A stretch of 64,000 nucleotides of DNA from Bacillus sp. 103mf (GTDB lineage Bacteria > Bacillota > Bacilli > Bacillales > Bacillaceae_G). The DNA lies in contig NZ_FPAF01000011.1 in the NCBI RefSeq assembly GCF_900116295.1, forward strand, positions 1 through 64,000, written 5' to 3'. This document shows, one piece after another, positions 43,315-51,557 of this stretch. Position 1 is the stretch's first letter; each line of letters opens with the position of its first letter. A program made the translations under genes and the position numbers. Under the pieces are notes generated by a model. The model was not told where the DNA came from. It was given only the letters and a program-made list of their open reading frames with translations, and did not search any database.

Positions 43315-43782
43315 ATGAAAAAAATTATGGTAGCAATATTATCTATAGTTTTTGTTTTTAATGCTTTTATTACTACTACTACTGTTTCTGCTGCTGGGTT
43401 TTTGAAATATTACGCAGGTAAAGATGGTTACTGGGAACAACATTCATCAGGTAATTGGCAGTTTATCAATAAAAATACTCGGATTCCAATACTATATGGT
43501 TGGGTAAAAGGTCAGGACGGCTATTGGTATTTCATTAATTATCATAGCATGATTTACGCTGGTGATGGTATTACGTCAAAAGATGGTTGGAAGATGCTAG
43601 ATGATAGATGGTATTTGTTTGCTGGCGATGGAAAACTAGTTCAGAAATCTGGTTGGGAATGGTCGGCTAATGCCGAAAAGTGGATGTACTGGGTTCCTGG
43701 AGATTACGGTATAGCGACATCTGAAACTCTTGTGATTGATGGGAAAGAATATTCTTTTGATAGATTCGGTTATTTGAAATAA
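43315..43782 (+). CDS. Secreted protein with cell-wall/choline-binding-like repeats
   Basis: A 155-residue protein with a signal peptide (KKIMVAILSIVFVFNAFITT ... TVSAAG), followed by aromatic-Gly repeats of the glucan/choline-binding type: KDGYWEQHSSGNWQFIN, GWVKGQDGYWYFIN, GWKMLDDRWYLFAGDGKLV and SGWEWSANAEKWMYWV. Such repeats bind cell-wall polymers; there is no catalytic domain, so it may be a binding or competition factor, or a fragment of a larger enzyme. GGGGAGG lies well placed before the ATG. Confidence 0.7.
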   Translation: MKKIMVAILSIVFVFNAFITTTTVSAAGFLKYYAGKDGYWEQHSSGNWQFINKNTRIPILYGWVKGQDGYWYFINYHSMIYAGDGITSKDGWKMLDDRWYLFAGDGKLVQKSGWEWSANAEKWMYWVPGDYGIATSETLVIDGKEYSFDRFGYLK

Positions 43783-43784
43783 AG

Positions 43785-43815
43785 GTGAAAGCATCCATAA
43801 AGGGTGCTTTTCTTT
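43785..43815 (+). terminator. Terminator
   Basis: AAAGCATCC pairs with GGGTGCTTT, followed by TCTTTG. Confidence 0.75.
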
Positions 43816-44033
43816 GTTATATTGAAATTACACATTAAACGTGAATATGAATGAAATGGACAACTGGATTACAGATAAAGAGACAAATAACCACAAACCA
43901 AGTCGAATTCCTTTTTTATTTTTAAACATATAACACCTCTTTAAATTAAATAAACATAATATTAAAATCATTATATTAAACATCCATTTTTCTGTCAATT
44001 ATATTTGTAACTTGTCTAATTAGCGTACCATCC

Positions 44034-44176
44034 CATCATTATCAAGCTAAAAAGAACGGGTTACTTCAAAACAATAAAAACGAGCATAATGCACAAAATT
44101 TTCGTAGACAACTATAGAGAGATAAAGTGAAACTTCCATTTTGGGGATACTCCAAAATATTAGCTTGATAGTGATG
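44034..44176. repeat. bcr1-like palindromic mini-element (143 bp)
   Basis: Begins CATCATTATCAAGCTAA and ends TTAGCTTGATAGTGATG. The left flank is GCGTACCATCC, much like GCGTACCGCCC at 41581. The right flank is TGTTGTGACTC, like the TATGGTGACCC type. The other part of the 43816-44219 gap has no supported gene; a 28-codon frame at 43847 is not called. Confidence 0.7.
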
Positions 44177-44219
44177 TGTTGTGACTCCGTTTAGTAAAAT
44201 AAACTTATCACACAATCTT

Positions 44220-44411
44220 TCACTTAAATGTATTGTTAACTCGTTCCTCCATCATTTCCACCAAATCACGAAAACTGAGGTTGTACCGTGTAGATACCAT
44301 CTCACGGTTAGTAAAATAATACCAGGCAGATAATGCTTCCATTTGAACAAATTTTGATTTTCCATACCGATTACATCCCTTTTTTTTGAGTACTAGTATC
44401 AATATGTCCAA
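44220..44411 (-). pseudogene. IS6-family transposase relic, N-terminal part
   Basis: The reverse strand reads ALSAWYYFTNREMVSTRYNL then SFRDLVEMMEERVN, the helix-turn-helix opening of IS6-type transposases. The frame ends at once after this; the catalytic domain is missing. Confidence 0.65.
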
Positions 44412-44608
44412 GATTCAGAGATTAATTGCTATTATCTCGAGGTTTTCGCACCAAAACCAAGGGCTGCTTTTTCCCATTATTGGCGTTTATCATATAAACA
44501 TTGTACAAAAGTTTGTTATCCCTATTAAGTAGAAACTTGCTATATAGAATAATTTTTTTATATGATAAAGTGGGCTTATGCTTAAATGAAAAAAGGAGAG
44601 TGACCCAG

Positions 44609-44959
44609 ATGACAAACCAAAATGAAACGAACGCTTTACCACCAAAAACATGTACGATTGAACGTCTCATCACGATTCAGGAGGACATTGAAAAAGTGCT
44701 TGCAGGACATAAAACAGCTACTCGCCGCAACGGGAGATATGCGGATGTCGGGGAAGTAATGGAGCTTCAAGGTCACCGGTATGTTGTGGAGAAGGTCTAT
44801 TCGCAGTCACTTGGCGAATTGACTGATGAGCATGCCCGTCAAGAAGGCTATACGAATGTGGAGGAATATAAGCACTCTATCCTGTCTCTTCACCCTGGCA
44901 TGCCATGGCTGCCAAATATGAGAGTTTGGGTTCATGAATTCCGTCCCATCGAAGGTTAA
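44609..44959 (+). CDS. ASCH-domain protein
   Basis: A 116-residue protein. The ATG at 44609 follows AAAAGGAGAG. The ASCH fold is suggested by KVLAGHKTATRRNGRYADVG, EVMELQGHRYVVEKVYSQSL and the final MRVWVHEF. ASCH proteins are thought to bind or modify RNA bases; some remove N4-acetyl groups from cytidine. G+C content is clearly above the surroundings, and this gene and the next seem to have entered together. Confidence 0.75.
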   Translation: MTNQNETNALPPKTCTIERLITIQEDIEKVLAGHKTATRRNGRYADVGEVMELQGHRYVVEKVYSQSLGELTDEHARQEGYTNVEEYKHSILSLHPGMPWLPNMRVWVHEFRPIEG

Positions 44960-44971
44960 TGTGATATAAGG

Positions 44972-45418
44972 ATGGACATGTTGTATCGACTGCTTCTGTA
45001 TGTACATATTTTCAGTGTAATCTTATCCATCGGCCCATTTTTTGTATTGCTTCCGCTCATCAAAAAATTGCGGGCTTCAGAGGCCGGAACACAGCAGGCT
45101 TATCTGGATATATTCCGATTTTCGGTAAGGCTGGCCAAGCATGCCGGGCATGTGCTGGTTGCATCCGGGGTTCTGCTTGTACTGGCGGGCCCTTGGACTT
45201 GGAAGACCCCTTGGATAGTGATGACCCTTATTCTCATGGCGAGTTCATTATTTTTCCTGGCCCGCGCCTTTTCGCCGACCATTCGGAAATTCGGCGAAAA
45301 GGGCCAAGACAAGGACGCCTTGATTCAATTGTTGCGGCGTTCTGTTTGGATTTACATTGTTCTTTTAATGGCGATGTTATGGTTCATGGTGACAAAGCCT
45401 GCGTTGTGGCAGGGATGA
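44972..45418 (+). CDS. Four-helix membrane protein (DUF2269-like)
   Basis: A 148-residue protein with four membrane segments (YRLLLYVHIFSVILSIGPFF; HAGHVLVASGVLLVLAGPW; PWIVMTLILMASSLFFLARA; WIYIVLLMAMLWFMV). A His in helix 1 (YVHIFSV) and one in helix 2 fit the DUF2269/CopD-like layout. It lies 12 bases after the ASCH gene on the same strand and shares its higher G+C content. Function unknown. A terminator follows. Confidence 0.65.
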   Translation: MDMLYRLLLYVHIFSVILSIGPFFVLLPLIKKLRASEAGTQQAYLDIFRFSVRLAKHAGHVLVASGVLLVLAGPWTWKTPWIVMTLILMASSLFFLARAFSPTIRKFGEKGQDKDALIQLLRRSVWIYIVLLMAMLWFMVTKPALWQG

Positions 45419-45481
45419 TAGATCTAGGGCGAATAGCGGCTTGGTGTGATTGCCGTTTGAATTCGCCGGGCGGCATGGAAC

Positions 45482-45513
45482 AAGGACAAGCCAAAACTGG
45501 CTTGTCCTTATTG
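45482..45513 (+). terminator. Terminator
   Basis: AAGGACAAGCC pairs perfectly with GGCTTGTCCTT, followed by ATTGT. Confidence 0.8.
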
Positions 45514-45569
45514 TAATTACGCTTTGAAGAGGTGATGGAATAGCCTTTTACGATCTGGGCCTACTATCT

Positions 45570-45698
45570 CATCACTATCAAGTTAAGAAATACATTCTTC
45601 CTCAAAACGAAAAAAATGAACTAAATTTCTATGGACAACTATGAAAGGATGAAGTTTTCGTTTTGGGGATACTTCAAAATCTTAGGTTGATGGGCATA
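45570..45698. repeat. bcr1-like palindromic mini-element (129 bp)
   Basis: The best-kept copy: CATCACTATCAAGTTAAG to CTTAGGTTGATGGGCATA, with the long arms CCTCAAAACGAAAAAAATGA and TTTTCGTTTTGGGGATACTT. The right spacer, AGGTCCTGCCA, is shared with the next element. Confidence 0.75.
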
Positions 45699-45709
45699 AG
45701 GTCCTGCCA

Positions 45710-45795
45710 CATTGCCATCAACCTAAAAAAACGAGTTACCCATAGGGAAATATTCTCGTTCGGGGGTATTAAAAGATCTTAACTTAATGGGCAAG
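45710..45795. repeat. Short bcr1-like mini-element (86 bp)
   Basis: Begins CATTGCCATCAACCTAAA and ends TTAACTTAATGGGCAAG. The right flank AGACGGTACCT matches GGACGGTACCC at 8022 in 9 of 11 bases. Confidence 0.7.
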
Positions 45796-45810
45796 AGACG
45801 GTACCTCCCC

Positions 45811-46302
45811 TTAAAGTTTTTTAAACCTAATTGGACTTACCATTAAGAGAGCGAGGATTAAGGTAATCCATGCATTGCTATATGAAAACAACCCCATACC
45901 AGCCAATGGTAATCCAGCAGCTGGAATAGGTAATCCCTTAAAATATCCAATGGTTGGTTTAACACTAAATTTAGCTAATCTTAATGCACCCATTGTTGGA
46001 AAAAGGATAAATGCCAAAGAAGTTAAAATAGATGGTGCCGCTATCGAATGAAATAGAAGTGCAGGAGCAACGCCAAAACTAACAATATCAGCTAAGGAAT
46101 CCAATTCTACGCCAAACTCGCTATTCACTTTTAATTTTCTTGCAATCCTTCCATCAAAAAAATCTAAAACAGCCGAAAAGAAAATAAATATGGAGGCCGC
46201 TTCCAAAAAGCCGCTCATATTTAAGCTGATTGAAAAAACACCGCATAATAAATTTCCAATCGTAAATAAATTAGGTACAGATTTTACTATCCAATTGAAC
46301 AA
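45811..46302 (-). CDS. pssA: CDP-diacylglycerol-serine O-phosphatidyltransferase
   Basis: A 163-residue membrane enzyme that makes phosphatidylserine from CDP-diacylglycerol and serine, the precursor of phosphatidylethanolamine. The CDP-alcohol phosphotransferase signature D-G-x2-A-R-x8-G-x3-D-x3-D is exact in DGRIARKLKVNSEFGVELD plus SLAD (near residues 49-71). Five or six membrane helices follow. No decarboxylase gene is adjacent, so this may be a second copy carried in the mobile zone. Confidence 0.85.
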   Translation of the reverse strand: MFNWIVKSVPNLFTIGNLLCGVFSISLNMSGFLEAASIFIFFSAVLDFFDGRIARKLKVNSEFGVELDSLADIVSFGVAPALLFHSIAAPSILTSLAFILFPTMGALRLAKFSVKPTIGYFKGLPIPAAGLPLAGMGLFSYSNAWITLILALLMVSPIRFKKL

Positions 46303-46390
46303 AGTTGTCCCCCCTAAGTTGATTAAACTTCCTATTTATGTAGCATTTTCTATATATTCTTCCGTTATTCTTAAAAATACATGACCAGTG

Positions 46391-46450
46391 TACGCTAAGC
46401 AAATTTCGACAAGAAAAAAGCCGATTTTCTGTATGTTAAGGAAAATCGGA
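46391..46450. repeat. Inner part of a type A Tn3-family end
   Basis: TACGCTAAGCAAATTTCGAC repeats the inner edge and adjoining sequence of the ends at 25240 and 39287. A CCGATTTTC/GAAAATCGG hairpin follows (46421-46449), as at 25182-25227. The outer repeat has decayed. Confidence 0.6.
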
Positions 46451-46571
46451 CCAATTGCCATTAAAGCAGAATTGCCTAAAGGAAGATCGAACTTATTTCA
46501 TTTTTTATCGTATTTTCATCATTAATGAAAATCATCTTACTCTACTCACAACTTCACTTACAAACATATAT

Positions 46572-47270
46572 TTAATTTTGTTTATAAACATCTGCCGCTA
46601 ACTCTTGCAATAAGGACTCGTCTATTACTTTGAAATAACTCTCCTTCTTCTCTAACAATCCTTTATCACAAAGAATATTTAATGTTCGCAGTAAATGCCG
46701 ATAGCTCGTTCCTAATAACTCCGATATTTCCGTTAAATTCCCTTGAAATATCATTGTTTTTTCTTCCTCTCCTACCCTCTCACCTGTCGCAAGAATGTAA
46801 CTCGCTAATCGATTCTCAAGTGGATAAAGTAAATTAATGGAACTATTTTGTGCAAGTCTAGCGAGTTTATGGGCTAACGAATCACAAATAAAACTTAAAA
46901 AGGTTGCATCATGAAGTAAACGCGTTCTAATTTTTTCTAAGGGAATTCCAATGCAATATGAGTCCTCTATCACTTGAACATTGGAAAACGTTTTTTGAGA
47001 ACGAACTAATTCTACATCTCCCATGACTTCAAACCCATTATAAAAAGTTAATAATAACGATTTACCGTTACTTAAAGTCGTATACACCTTTGCTTTTCCC
47101 TCTACAAAAAAGTAAAGATAATGAAGTGTTTCATTTTCTCTACATATATATTCATTCTTTTTAAATAACAACAACTCCATTACAGACTTTATGTCATGAC
47201 TAAAAAAATCTTCAATATTATTCTTTTGAATATACACATCTAACTTCTTCGAATCATATATTTTTTTCAT
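46572..47270 (-). CDS. Crp/Fnr-family regulator (YeiL-like)
   Basis: A protein of about 232 residues. It has an N-terminal cyclic-nucleotide-type beta barrel (YICRENETLHYLYFFVEGKA, GFEVMGDVELVRS) and a C-terminal winged helix (LTEISELLGTSYRHLLRTLN). It resembles YeiL-type members; no Cys cluster for an iron-sulfur centre is seen. The start at 47270 gives MKKIYDSKKLDVY. It is divergent from the ydcZ pair across a 16-bp palindrome, so it probably controls both. Confidence 0.8.
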   Translation of the reverse strand: MKKIYDSKKLDVYIQKNNIEDFFSHDIKSVMELLLFKKNEYICRENETLHYLYFFVEGKAKVYTTLSNGKSLLLTFYNGFEVMGDVELVRSQKTFSNVQVIEDSYCIGIPLEKIRTRLLHDATFLSFICDSLAHKLARLAQNSSINLLYPLENRLASYILATGERVGEEEKTMIFQGNLTEISELLGTSYRHLLRTLNILCDKGLLEKKESYFKVIDESLLQELAADVYKQN

Positions 47271-47294
47271 AAATTCTCCAAATCCCCTCTTTAC

Positions 47295-47310
47295 TATGAC
47301 ATATGTCATA
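47295..47310. promoter_or_regulatory. 16-bp palindrome between crp-type gene and ydcZ pair
   Basis: TATGACATATGTCATA is a perfect palindrome of the size expected for a Crp/Fnr-type dimer, placed in the divergent promoter region. Confidence 0.65.
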
Positions 47311-47366
47311 ATACACGATACTTCAATCATGGTAAATTAACTTTAAAAATGCAAGGGGGAAACACT

Positions 47367-47789
47367 ATGTATAAATTGCTTTCCGCACTTATCGGTGCTC
47401 TCATCGCACTGATGATTCCACTAAACGGCATCTTAGCAGAAGTTATAGGAAATTATAACGCTAGCGTTCTTATTCATATTGTTGGATTAATTGCGGTTAT
47501 TATCATTTTAATAGTAGGGAAATTTAAAATTAAGATTCATAAAGAAATTCCGCTGTACTTATATAGTGCAGGAGCTATCGGGGTGTTCACCGTACTCTTT
47601 ACTAATGTTAGCTTTTCAACACTCGGTGTATCTTTAACAATCGCTTTAGGTTTACTCGGTCAGTCGATCACTTCTATTATCATCGATCATTTCGGATTAT
47701 TAGGAATGCAAGTTGTGAAGTTTGAAAAAAAGAAAATGGTCGGCTTATTACTGATTGCTTCTGGAATTGTTGTTATGAATATTTTCTAA
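47367..47789 (+). CDS. DMT-superfamily transporter subunit (YdcZ/DUF606), first half
   Basis: A 140-residue protein with about five membrane segments (KLLSALIGALIALMIPLNGI ... TIALGLLGQSITSIIIDHFG). The DUF606 family often occurs as adjacent pairs that act as two halves of one small-molecule transporter. The ATG at 47367 follows AGGGGG. The next gene begins 10 bases after its stop. Confidence 0.8.
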   Translation: MYKLLSALIGALIALMIPLNGILAEVIGNYNASVLIHIVGLIAVIIILIVGKFKIKIHKEIPLYLYSAGAIGVFTVLFTNVSFSTLGVSLTIALGLLGQSITSIIIDHFGLLGMQVVKFEKKKMVGLLLIASGIVVMNIF

Positions 47790-47799
47790 TGGAGGAGAA

Positions 47800-48267
47800 A
47801 TGATGTTATATATATGTATTGCCATTTTAGCTGGCTGTTCCATCGTAATCGCAAGGGTGATTAATGCAAATTTAGCAACGCAAATTGGAATTTTCCAAGG
47901 AACTTTTTTCAACTATATTACTGGTCTCGCTTTTTCGTTGCTATTTTTAGTTTTTAGTAATGAATCTTTTAACATGTCCTACACAACATTGCAATCCATA
48001 CCGCTTCTTGCTTATTTAGGTGGATTAGTAGGTGTTATAGTAATTGGGTTATCGAACTATATTATTCCTAAAATATCTTCCTTCTATTTGACATTACTCA
48101 TTTTTATTGGTCAGTTAAGCATGGGAATTATCATTGATTTTTTCAATTCACATGAACTATCAATCGGTAAGATAGTAGGTGGTTTGTTAGTATTAATGGG
48201 ACTCACATATAATTTAATCATTGATCGGACCGATATACCTGTTCAAGATAAGAAACAAGCTTATTAA
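47800..48267 (+). CDS. DMT-superfamily transporter subunit (YdcZ/DUF606), second half
   Basis: A 155-residue protein with five membrane segments (YICIAILAGCSIVIARVINA; QGTFFNYITGLAFSLLFLVF; LTLLIFIGQLSMGIIIDFF), homologous to the preceding gene. GGAGGAG precedes two tandem ATGs (47800, 47803). It should pair with the first half as a heterodimer. A terminator overlaps its stop region. Substrate unknown. Confidence 0.8.
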   Translation: MMLYICIAILAGCSIVIARVINANLATQIGIFQGTFFNYITGLAFSLLFLVFSNESFNMSYTTLQSIPLLAYLGGLVGVIVIGLSNYIIPKISSFYLTLLIFIGQLSMGIIIDFFNSHELSIGKIVGGLLVLMGLTYNLIIDRTDIPVQDKKQAY

Positions 48268-48282
48268 CGCTTGTTTCTTATT
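48250..48282. terminator. Terminator after ydcZ pair
   Basis: AAGAAACAAGC pairs perfectly with GCTTGTTTCTT. It also lies at the end of the small minus-strand frame 48278-48409, so it may serve both directions. Confidence 0.75.
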
Positions 48283-48409
48283 CAATTATGTGCATAATAT
48301 TTTCTAAATCTAAACTGGATAATACCAACTGACCGTTTTCCAATTTCTCTGTCCTCAATCGTTCTAAATTAAAATAATAACGAAGAGAACATTCAGCAAT
48401 TCCAGTCAC
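48278..48409 (-). CDS. Possible small protein, 43 residues
   Basis: GGGGAGGAGG lies nine bases before a GTG that opens TGIAECSLRYYFNLERLRTE then KLENGQLVLSSLDLENIMHI, ending at a shared terminator. No family is recognised. The strong ribosome site and terminator support expression; the short length argues for caution. It may be the remnant of a larger regulator. Confidence 0.4.
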   Translation of the reverse strand: MTGIAECSLRYYFNLERLRTEKLENGQLVLSSLDLENIMHIIE

Positions 48410-48612
48410 CTTATAAACCTCCTCCCCTTTCAAACAGTTTAATTTCCCCAAATGACTTTAACAATAATTGTTAAAGGAAAATTAAACCAGTATAAAAACT
48501 AACATCTTTTTTTACATATGCTAGAATTCTATTTAGAGATTCTAGTCAAATGCATTTATTTTCAGTACCGTTTCAGAAGGAAAAATATACTTTTAATTAT
48601 AGGAGGACTACT

Positions 48613-49347
48613 ATGAAACGTAGAGAGAAAGAGCAGTTTGTACAAATCAGTGGTTTCAAATTATTTACAAAGTTGTATGGAGAGCAAACAGACAAACCTA
48701 CCATTATAATGGATGCTGGATATGGAGACTATTCTAAAGCTTGGAGTTCAATAATTACTGAAATCTCTATGCTAACGGAAGTGTTTGTCTATGATAGAGC
48801 TGGATTAGGAAAAAGCGAAAAAAGTCCTAATCCTAGAACGAGCCAAGAGATGGTAGAAGAATTGAACCAACTTCTAATAAAAATGAAGATACAACCCCCA
48901 TACATATTAGTAGGTCATTCTTTTGGTGGAGTAAACATGAGGATATATGCTACAAAGTATCCTGACAACGTCGCTGCATTACTTTTGATTGATTCTACAC
49001 CAGAAGATTATAAAGAAAGATTTCTTCCCACAATGTCAAAAGAATTTCAACAAGCATATAACAACCAATTTATTTATGAAAGTACATACGATGAATTCAC
49101 TGCAAGTCTAAAGCAACTAAAACAAACAAAACAACAATTAAATGTTCCCTTGATTGTTTTATCAGCAGGAAAAAAAGATTATTATTCTAAAAAATCTCAA
49201 GAATTATGGAATGAAATGCAAAAAGAGATTCTTGAGATATCTACAAAAAGTGAGCTTATAATTGTAGAAGATAGTGCCCACTATATACAAAACGATGAAC
49301 CATTTGTAGTAATTGATGCAATAAAGCGTTTAATTAATAACTTCTAA
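48613..49347 (+). CDS. Alpha/beta hydrolase
   Basis: A 244-residue alpha/beta-hydrolase. The oxyanion strand is TIIMDAGYGDYS (near 30), VYDRAGLGKSE follows, the nucleophile is VGHSFGG (Ser near 107), the acid is probably in VLSAGKKDYY, and the histidine is EDSAHYIQND (near 222). It resembles lactonase or esterase-like members. There is no signal peptide. AGGAGG stands before the ATG at 48613. Single-gene unit ended by a strong terminator. Confidence 0.85.
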   Translation: MKRREKEQFVQISGFKLFTKLYGEQTDKPTIIMDAGYGDYSKAWSSIITEISMLTEVFVYDRAGLGKSEKSPNPRTSQEMVEELNQLLIKMKIQPPYILVGHSFGGVNMRIYATKYPDNVAALLLIDSTPEDYKERFLPTMSKEFQQAYNNQFIYESTYDEFTASLKQLKQTKQQLNVPLIVLSAGKKDYYSKKSQELWNEMQKEILEISTKSELIIVEDSAHYIQNDEPFVVIDAIKRLINNF

Positions 49348-49396
49348 ATTGAATTAATTATATTTTTTGTTAATCCCTTAGACTCTTTAGTTTAGT

Positions 49397-49441
49397 AAAA
49401 GGAGAGCATATTGTATACATGACTAATATGCGCTCTCCTTT
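49397..49441. terminator. Bidirectional terminator
   Basis: AAAGGAGAGCATATT pairs with AATATGCGCTCTCCTTT. It serves the hydrolase gene and the convergent MFS gene. Confidence 0.85.
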
Positions 49442-49477
49442 CTTCTTTCTAACAAAGAAAAACTTACTCTTTCTTAT

Positions 49478-50677
49478 TTAATAACTTCTTTTCCTCATAA
49501 TCGAATTTTCTATTATTAAGAAATGAATAATTGGCAGTACTAAGAAACTAGCAATTGCACACAATATACCAATAGCTAAAAATGTTTGTCCGCCTACCAA
49601 TAACCAGGAAGCACCGGCAGAGGCAAACATCATTCCCATATACATTGCTGAGCTATTCAGAGCCATTACGGTCCCCCTTACTTTGGGGCTTAATTCTGAA
49701 ATTAAGGCTGTTAATGAAGATTGACCAAATCCAATTGATGTACTCCATAGTACATGTACAATCATTGCAAATATTACATGTTCAGTTAACAAAGAGAAAC
49801 TAATAACTCCAATTGCAGCGATAATAGTAGCAATTGAACCAACTGCTTTTTTACCGATTTGATCTGCTAATTTACCACCTATGACGTTGCCTATAATACT
49901 ACCGGCTCCTGCCAAAAAAATTACCATTCCTGTTTTTTCTACACTAAAATCAAAATTCTCTTTATAGTAAACTCCAATATAAGAAAATATACCTTGTAAA
50001 CTAACAGTCCACAAAAAAGTAGATAATAATGCAAAGAACACAGATGTATTGGTAAAGGCTGTCTTTATTGCAGAAATCATTGCTACTGATGCAGAAACTG
50101 GAATTTCATTTGTTGGTGGCGTTTTAGGCAAGATGCCCATTATAATAAATGCAACCAACATTGCTAAAACCCCTATACTATAAAAAGTCCATTGCCAATT
50201 ACCAACAGAAGTTAAAAAAGCCCCAATTGGTACACCTAACACAGTAGAGCCAACCATAGCCCCCATCATCATTCCCATTGCTGTGCCTCTCATATTATAA
50301 GGTACTTTATCACCTATTAACGCAAAAATACTTGGCATCACCATAGCCCCTGATAAGCCTGTTAATGCACGAAAACCCAAAATTGTATGAAAATCTTGTG
50401 ATAGTCCTGTACAAAAAGTTCCAATTGAAAATATGATCATTCCTGTCACAATCATTTGTTTGCGCCCAAATTTATCAGAAATCGGGCCAAAAAATGGAGC
50501 AGTTAATCCATAGAATAATGCATAAGAGGTAATTAACCACCCTCCCCTTTCCATTGGTACTGCGGTAGCTTTAGCAATATCAGGAATTAAAGGTGATACC
50601 ACTAAAGAATCCATCCCAATAAAAAATGCTACAATTGCTAGTAGAATTAACATAGGTTTCATTCCATTATCACTCAC
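49478..50677 (-). CDS. MFS multidrug transporter under MarR control
   Basis: A 399-residue protein with 12 membrane segments. Motif A is GPISDKFGRKQMIVTG after TM2, and TM5 carries GAMVGSTVLGVPIGAF (motif C). It is a drug:H+ antiporter. Its upstream region carries TTCACATATGAA and TTCATATATGAA palindromes, also present upstream of the marR gene at 50995-51432, so that MarR protein is its likely repressor. Confidence 0.85.
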   Translation of the reverse strand: MSDNGMKPMLILLAIVAFFIGMDSLVVSPLIPDIAKATAVPMERGGWLITSYALFYGLTAPFFGPISDKFGRKQMIVTGMIIFSIGTFCTGLSQDFHTILGFRALTGLSGAMVMPSIFALIGDKVPYNMRGTAMGMMMGAMVGSTVLGVPIGAFLTSVGNWQWTFYSIGVLAMLVAFIIMGILPKTPPTNEIPVSASVAMISAIKTAFTNTSVFFALLSTFLWTVSLQGIFSYIGVYYKENFDFSVEKTGMVIFLAGAGSIIGNVIGGKLADQIGKKAVGSIATIIAAIGVISFSLLTEHVIFAMIVHVLWSTSIGFGQSSLTALISELSPKVRGTVMALNSSAMYMGMMFASAGASWLLVGGQTFLAIGILCAIASFLVLPIIHFLIIENSIMRKRSY

Positions 50678-50706
50678 TTAAATCTCTCCCTTAGTTTCTG
50701 ATTTTA

Positions 50707-50752
50707 TTTCACATATGAAATAAATACCCAAAAATATACTTCATATATGAAA
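50707..50752. promoter_or_regulatory. MarR-type operators upstream of MFS gene
   Basis: TTTCACATATGAAA at about 50708 and TTCATATATGAA at 50740-50751 share the core of the large palindrome at 51558-51593. Confidence 0.65.
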
Positions 50753-50994
50753 TATTTATGTAAACAAAAATGCAACTATTATATTATATAAATCCATTTT
50801 GATTTTTCGACATATACATTGCTGCTATGCAGAAAAAAAGGAACCTACACTTGCTCTTTCTCCCTTTGTGTTCACTTCACATGTGGCAGAAAAAGACCCT
50901 GACCGCTTCTATGCACGGTCAGATGCTCTCGTCCACCTAAAAAGAATGGTTTTATGGCGTTTTTTAAATTTGGATTTATATAGTTACACTTTTG
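50753..50994. other. Spacer between marR and MFS gene
   Basis: The minus strand contains a hairpin TGACCG/CGGTCA (about 50897-50922) followed by a T-rich run, possibly a terminator for marR. A plus-strand open frame across it looks fortuitous. Confidence 0.35.
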
Positions 50995-51432
50995 TTATTT
51001 CTTTTCAACGTTTAATAAATGAAGTTTATAGTCTTCAAGAATTTCTGATAATGTTATAAATTTTTCTTCACCAAAATAAGAAAAATTTTCTTTAAGGAAT
51101 GCTTTGTATTGAACATTTACTTTTTCTTTCGTTTCTTTACCTTTTTCAGTTAAATATACGAATGTTTCTCTTTGATCAGCTGGGTTTTTAGTAGTTGTTA
51201 CAAAGCCATCTCTTTTCATTCGTTGAACCATAGTAGTAACATTACTAGGAGCACAACCAATTTTTTGTTTTAATTCAGACATCGAAGTTTTTTCTGATTC
51301 TGATAACACTTGTATAACTCCAAATTGAACTACACTAATATCGAATTGTTTCAATTGATTCTCGAGATTATTTTGTAATTGATGATATACATCTCTAATT
51401 AAAGCATATAATTCCCTTGCCGTTATTTGCAT
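50995..51432 (-). CDS. MarR-family regulator
   Basis: A protein of about 145 residues with a winged helix (ISVVQFGVIQVLSESEKTSM, ELKQKIGCAPSNVTTMVQRM) and the conserved wing DGFVTTTKNPADQRETFVYL. The ATG at 51432 lies eight bases from AGAAAGGG. A 36-bp perfect palindrome stands upstream, and related half sites lie in front of the MFS gene downstream, so it should repress itself and the pump. Confidence 0.85.
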   Translation of the reverse strand: MQITARELYALIRDVYHQLQNNLENQLKQFDISVVQFGVIQVLSESEKTSMSELKQKIGCAPSNVTTMVQRMKRDGFVTTTKNPADQRETFVYLTEKGKETKEKVNVQYKAFLKENFSYFGEEKFITLSEILEDYKLHLLNVEKK

Positions 51433-51557
51433 AGAAAACACCCTTTCTTCAGAGAATAAAGTCTACACTAAACAAGTCAAATATAAATAATTATATTCCC
51501 AAACATTTATCTGGAGTTTTACAACTATTTCTATGTATCTTCCACATTTCTCTAAAA

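Noticed and set aside
44422-44673. Minus-strand frame of 83 codons opposite the ASCH gene start
   Set aside because: It overlaps the ASCH promoter and ribosome site, lacks its own ribosome site and matches no family.
22676-45806. Repeated palindromes with short constant spacers as a CRISPR-like array
   Set aside because: The spacers are target-site sequences of one type, the repeats are ends of elements of very different length, and no cas gene is present.
50799-51059. Plus-strand frame between the MFS and marR genes
   Set aside because: Its 3' half is antisense to marR and the 5' half covers a hairpin; no ribosome site.
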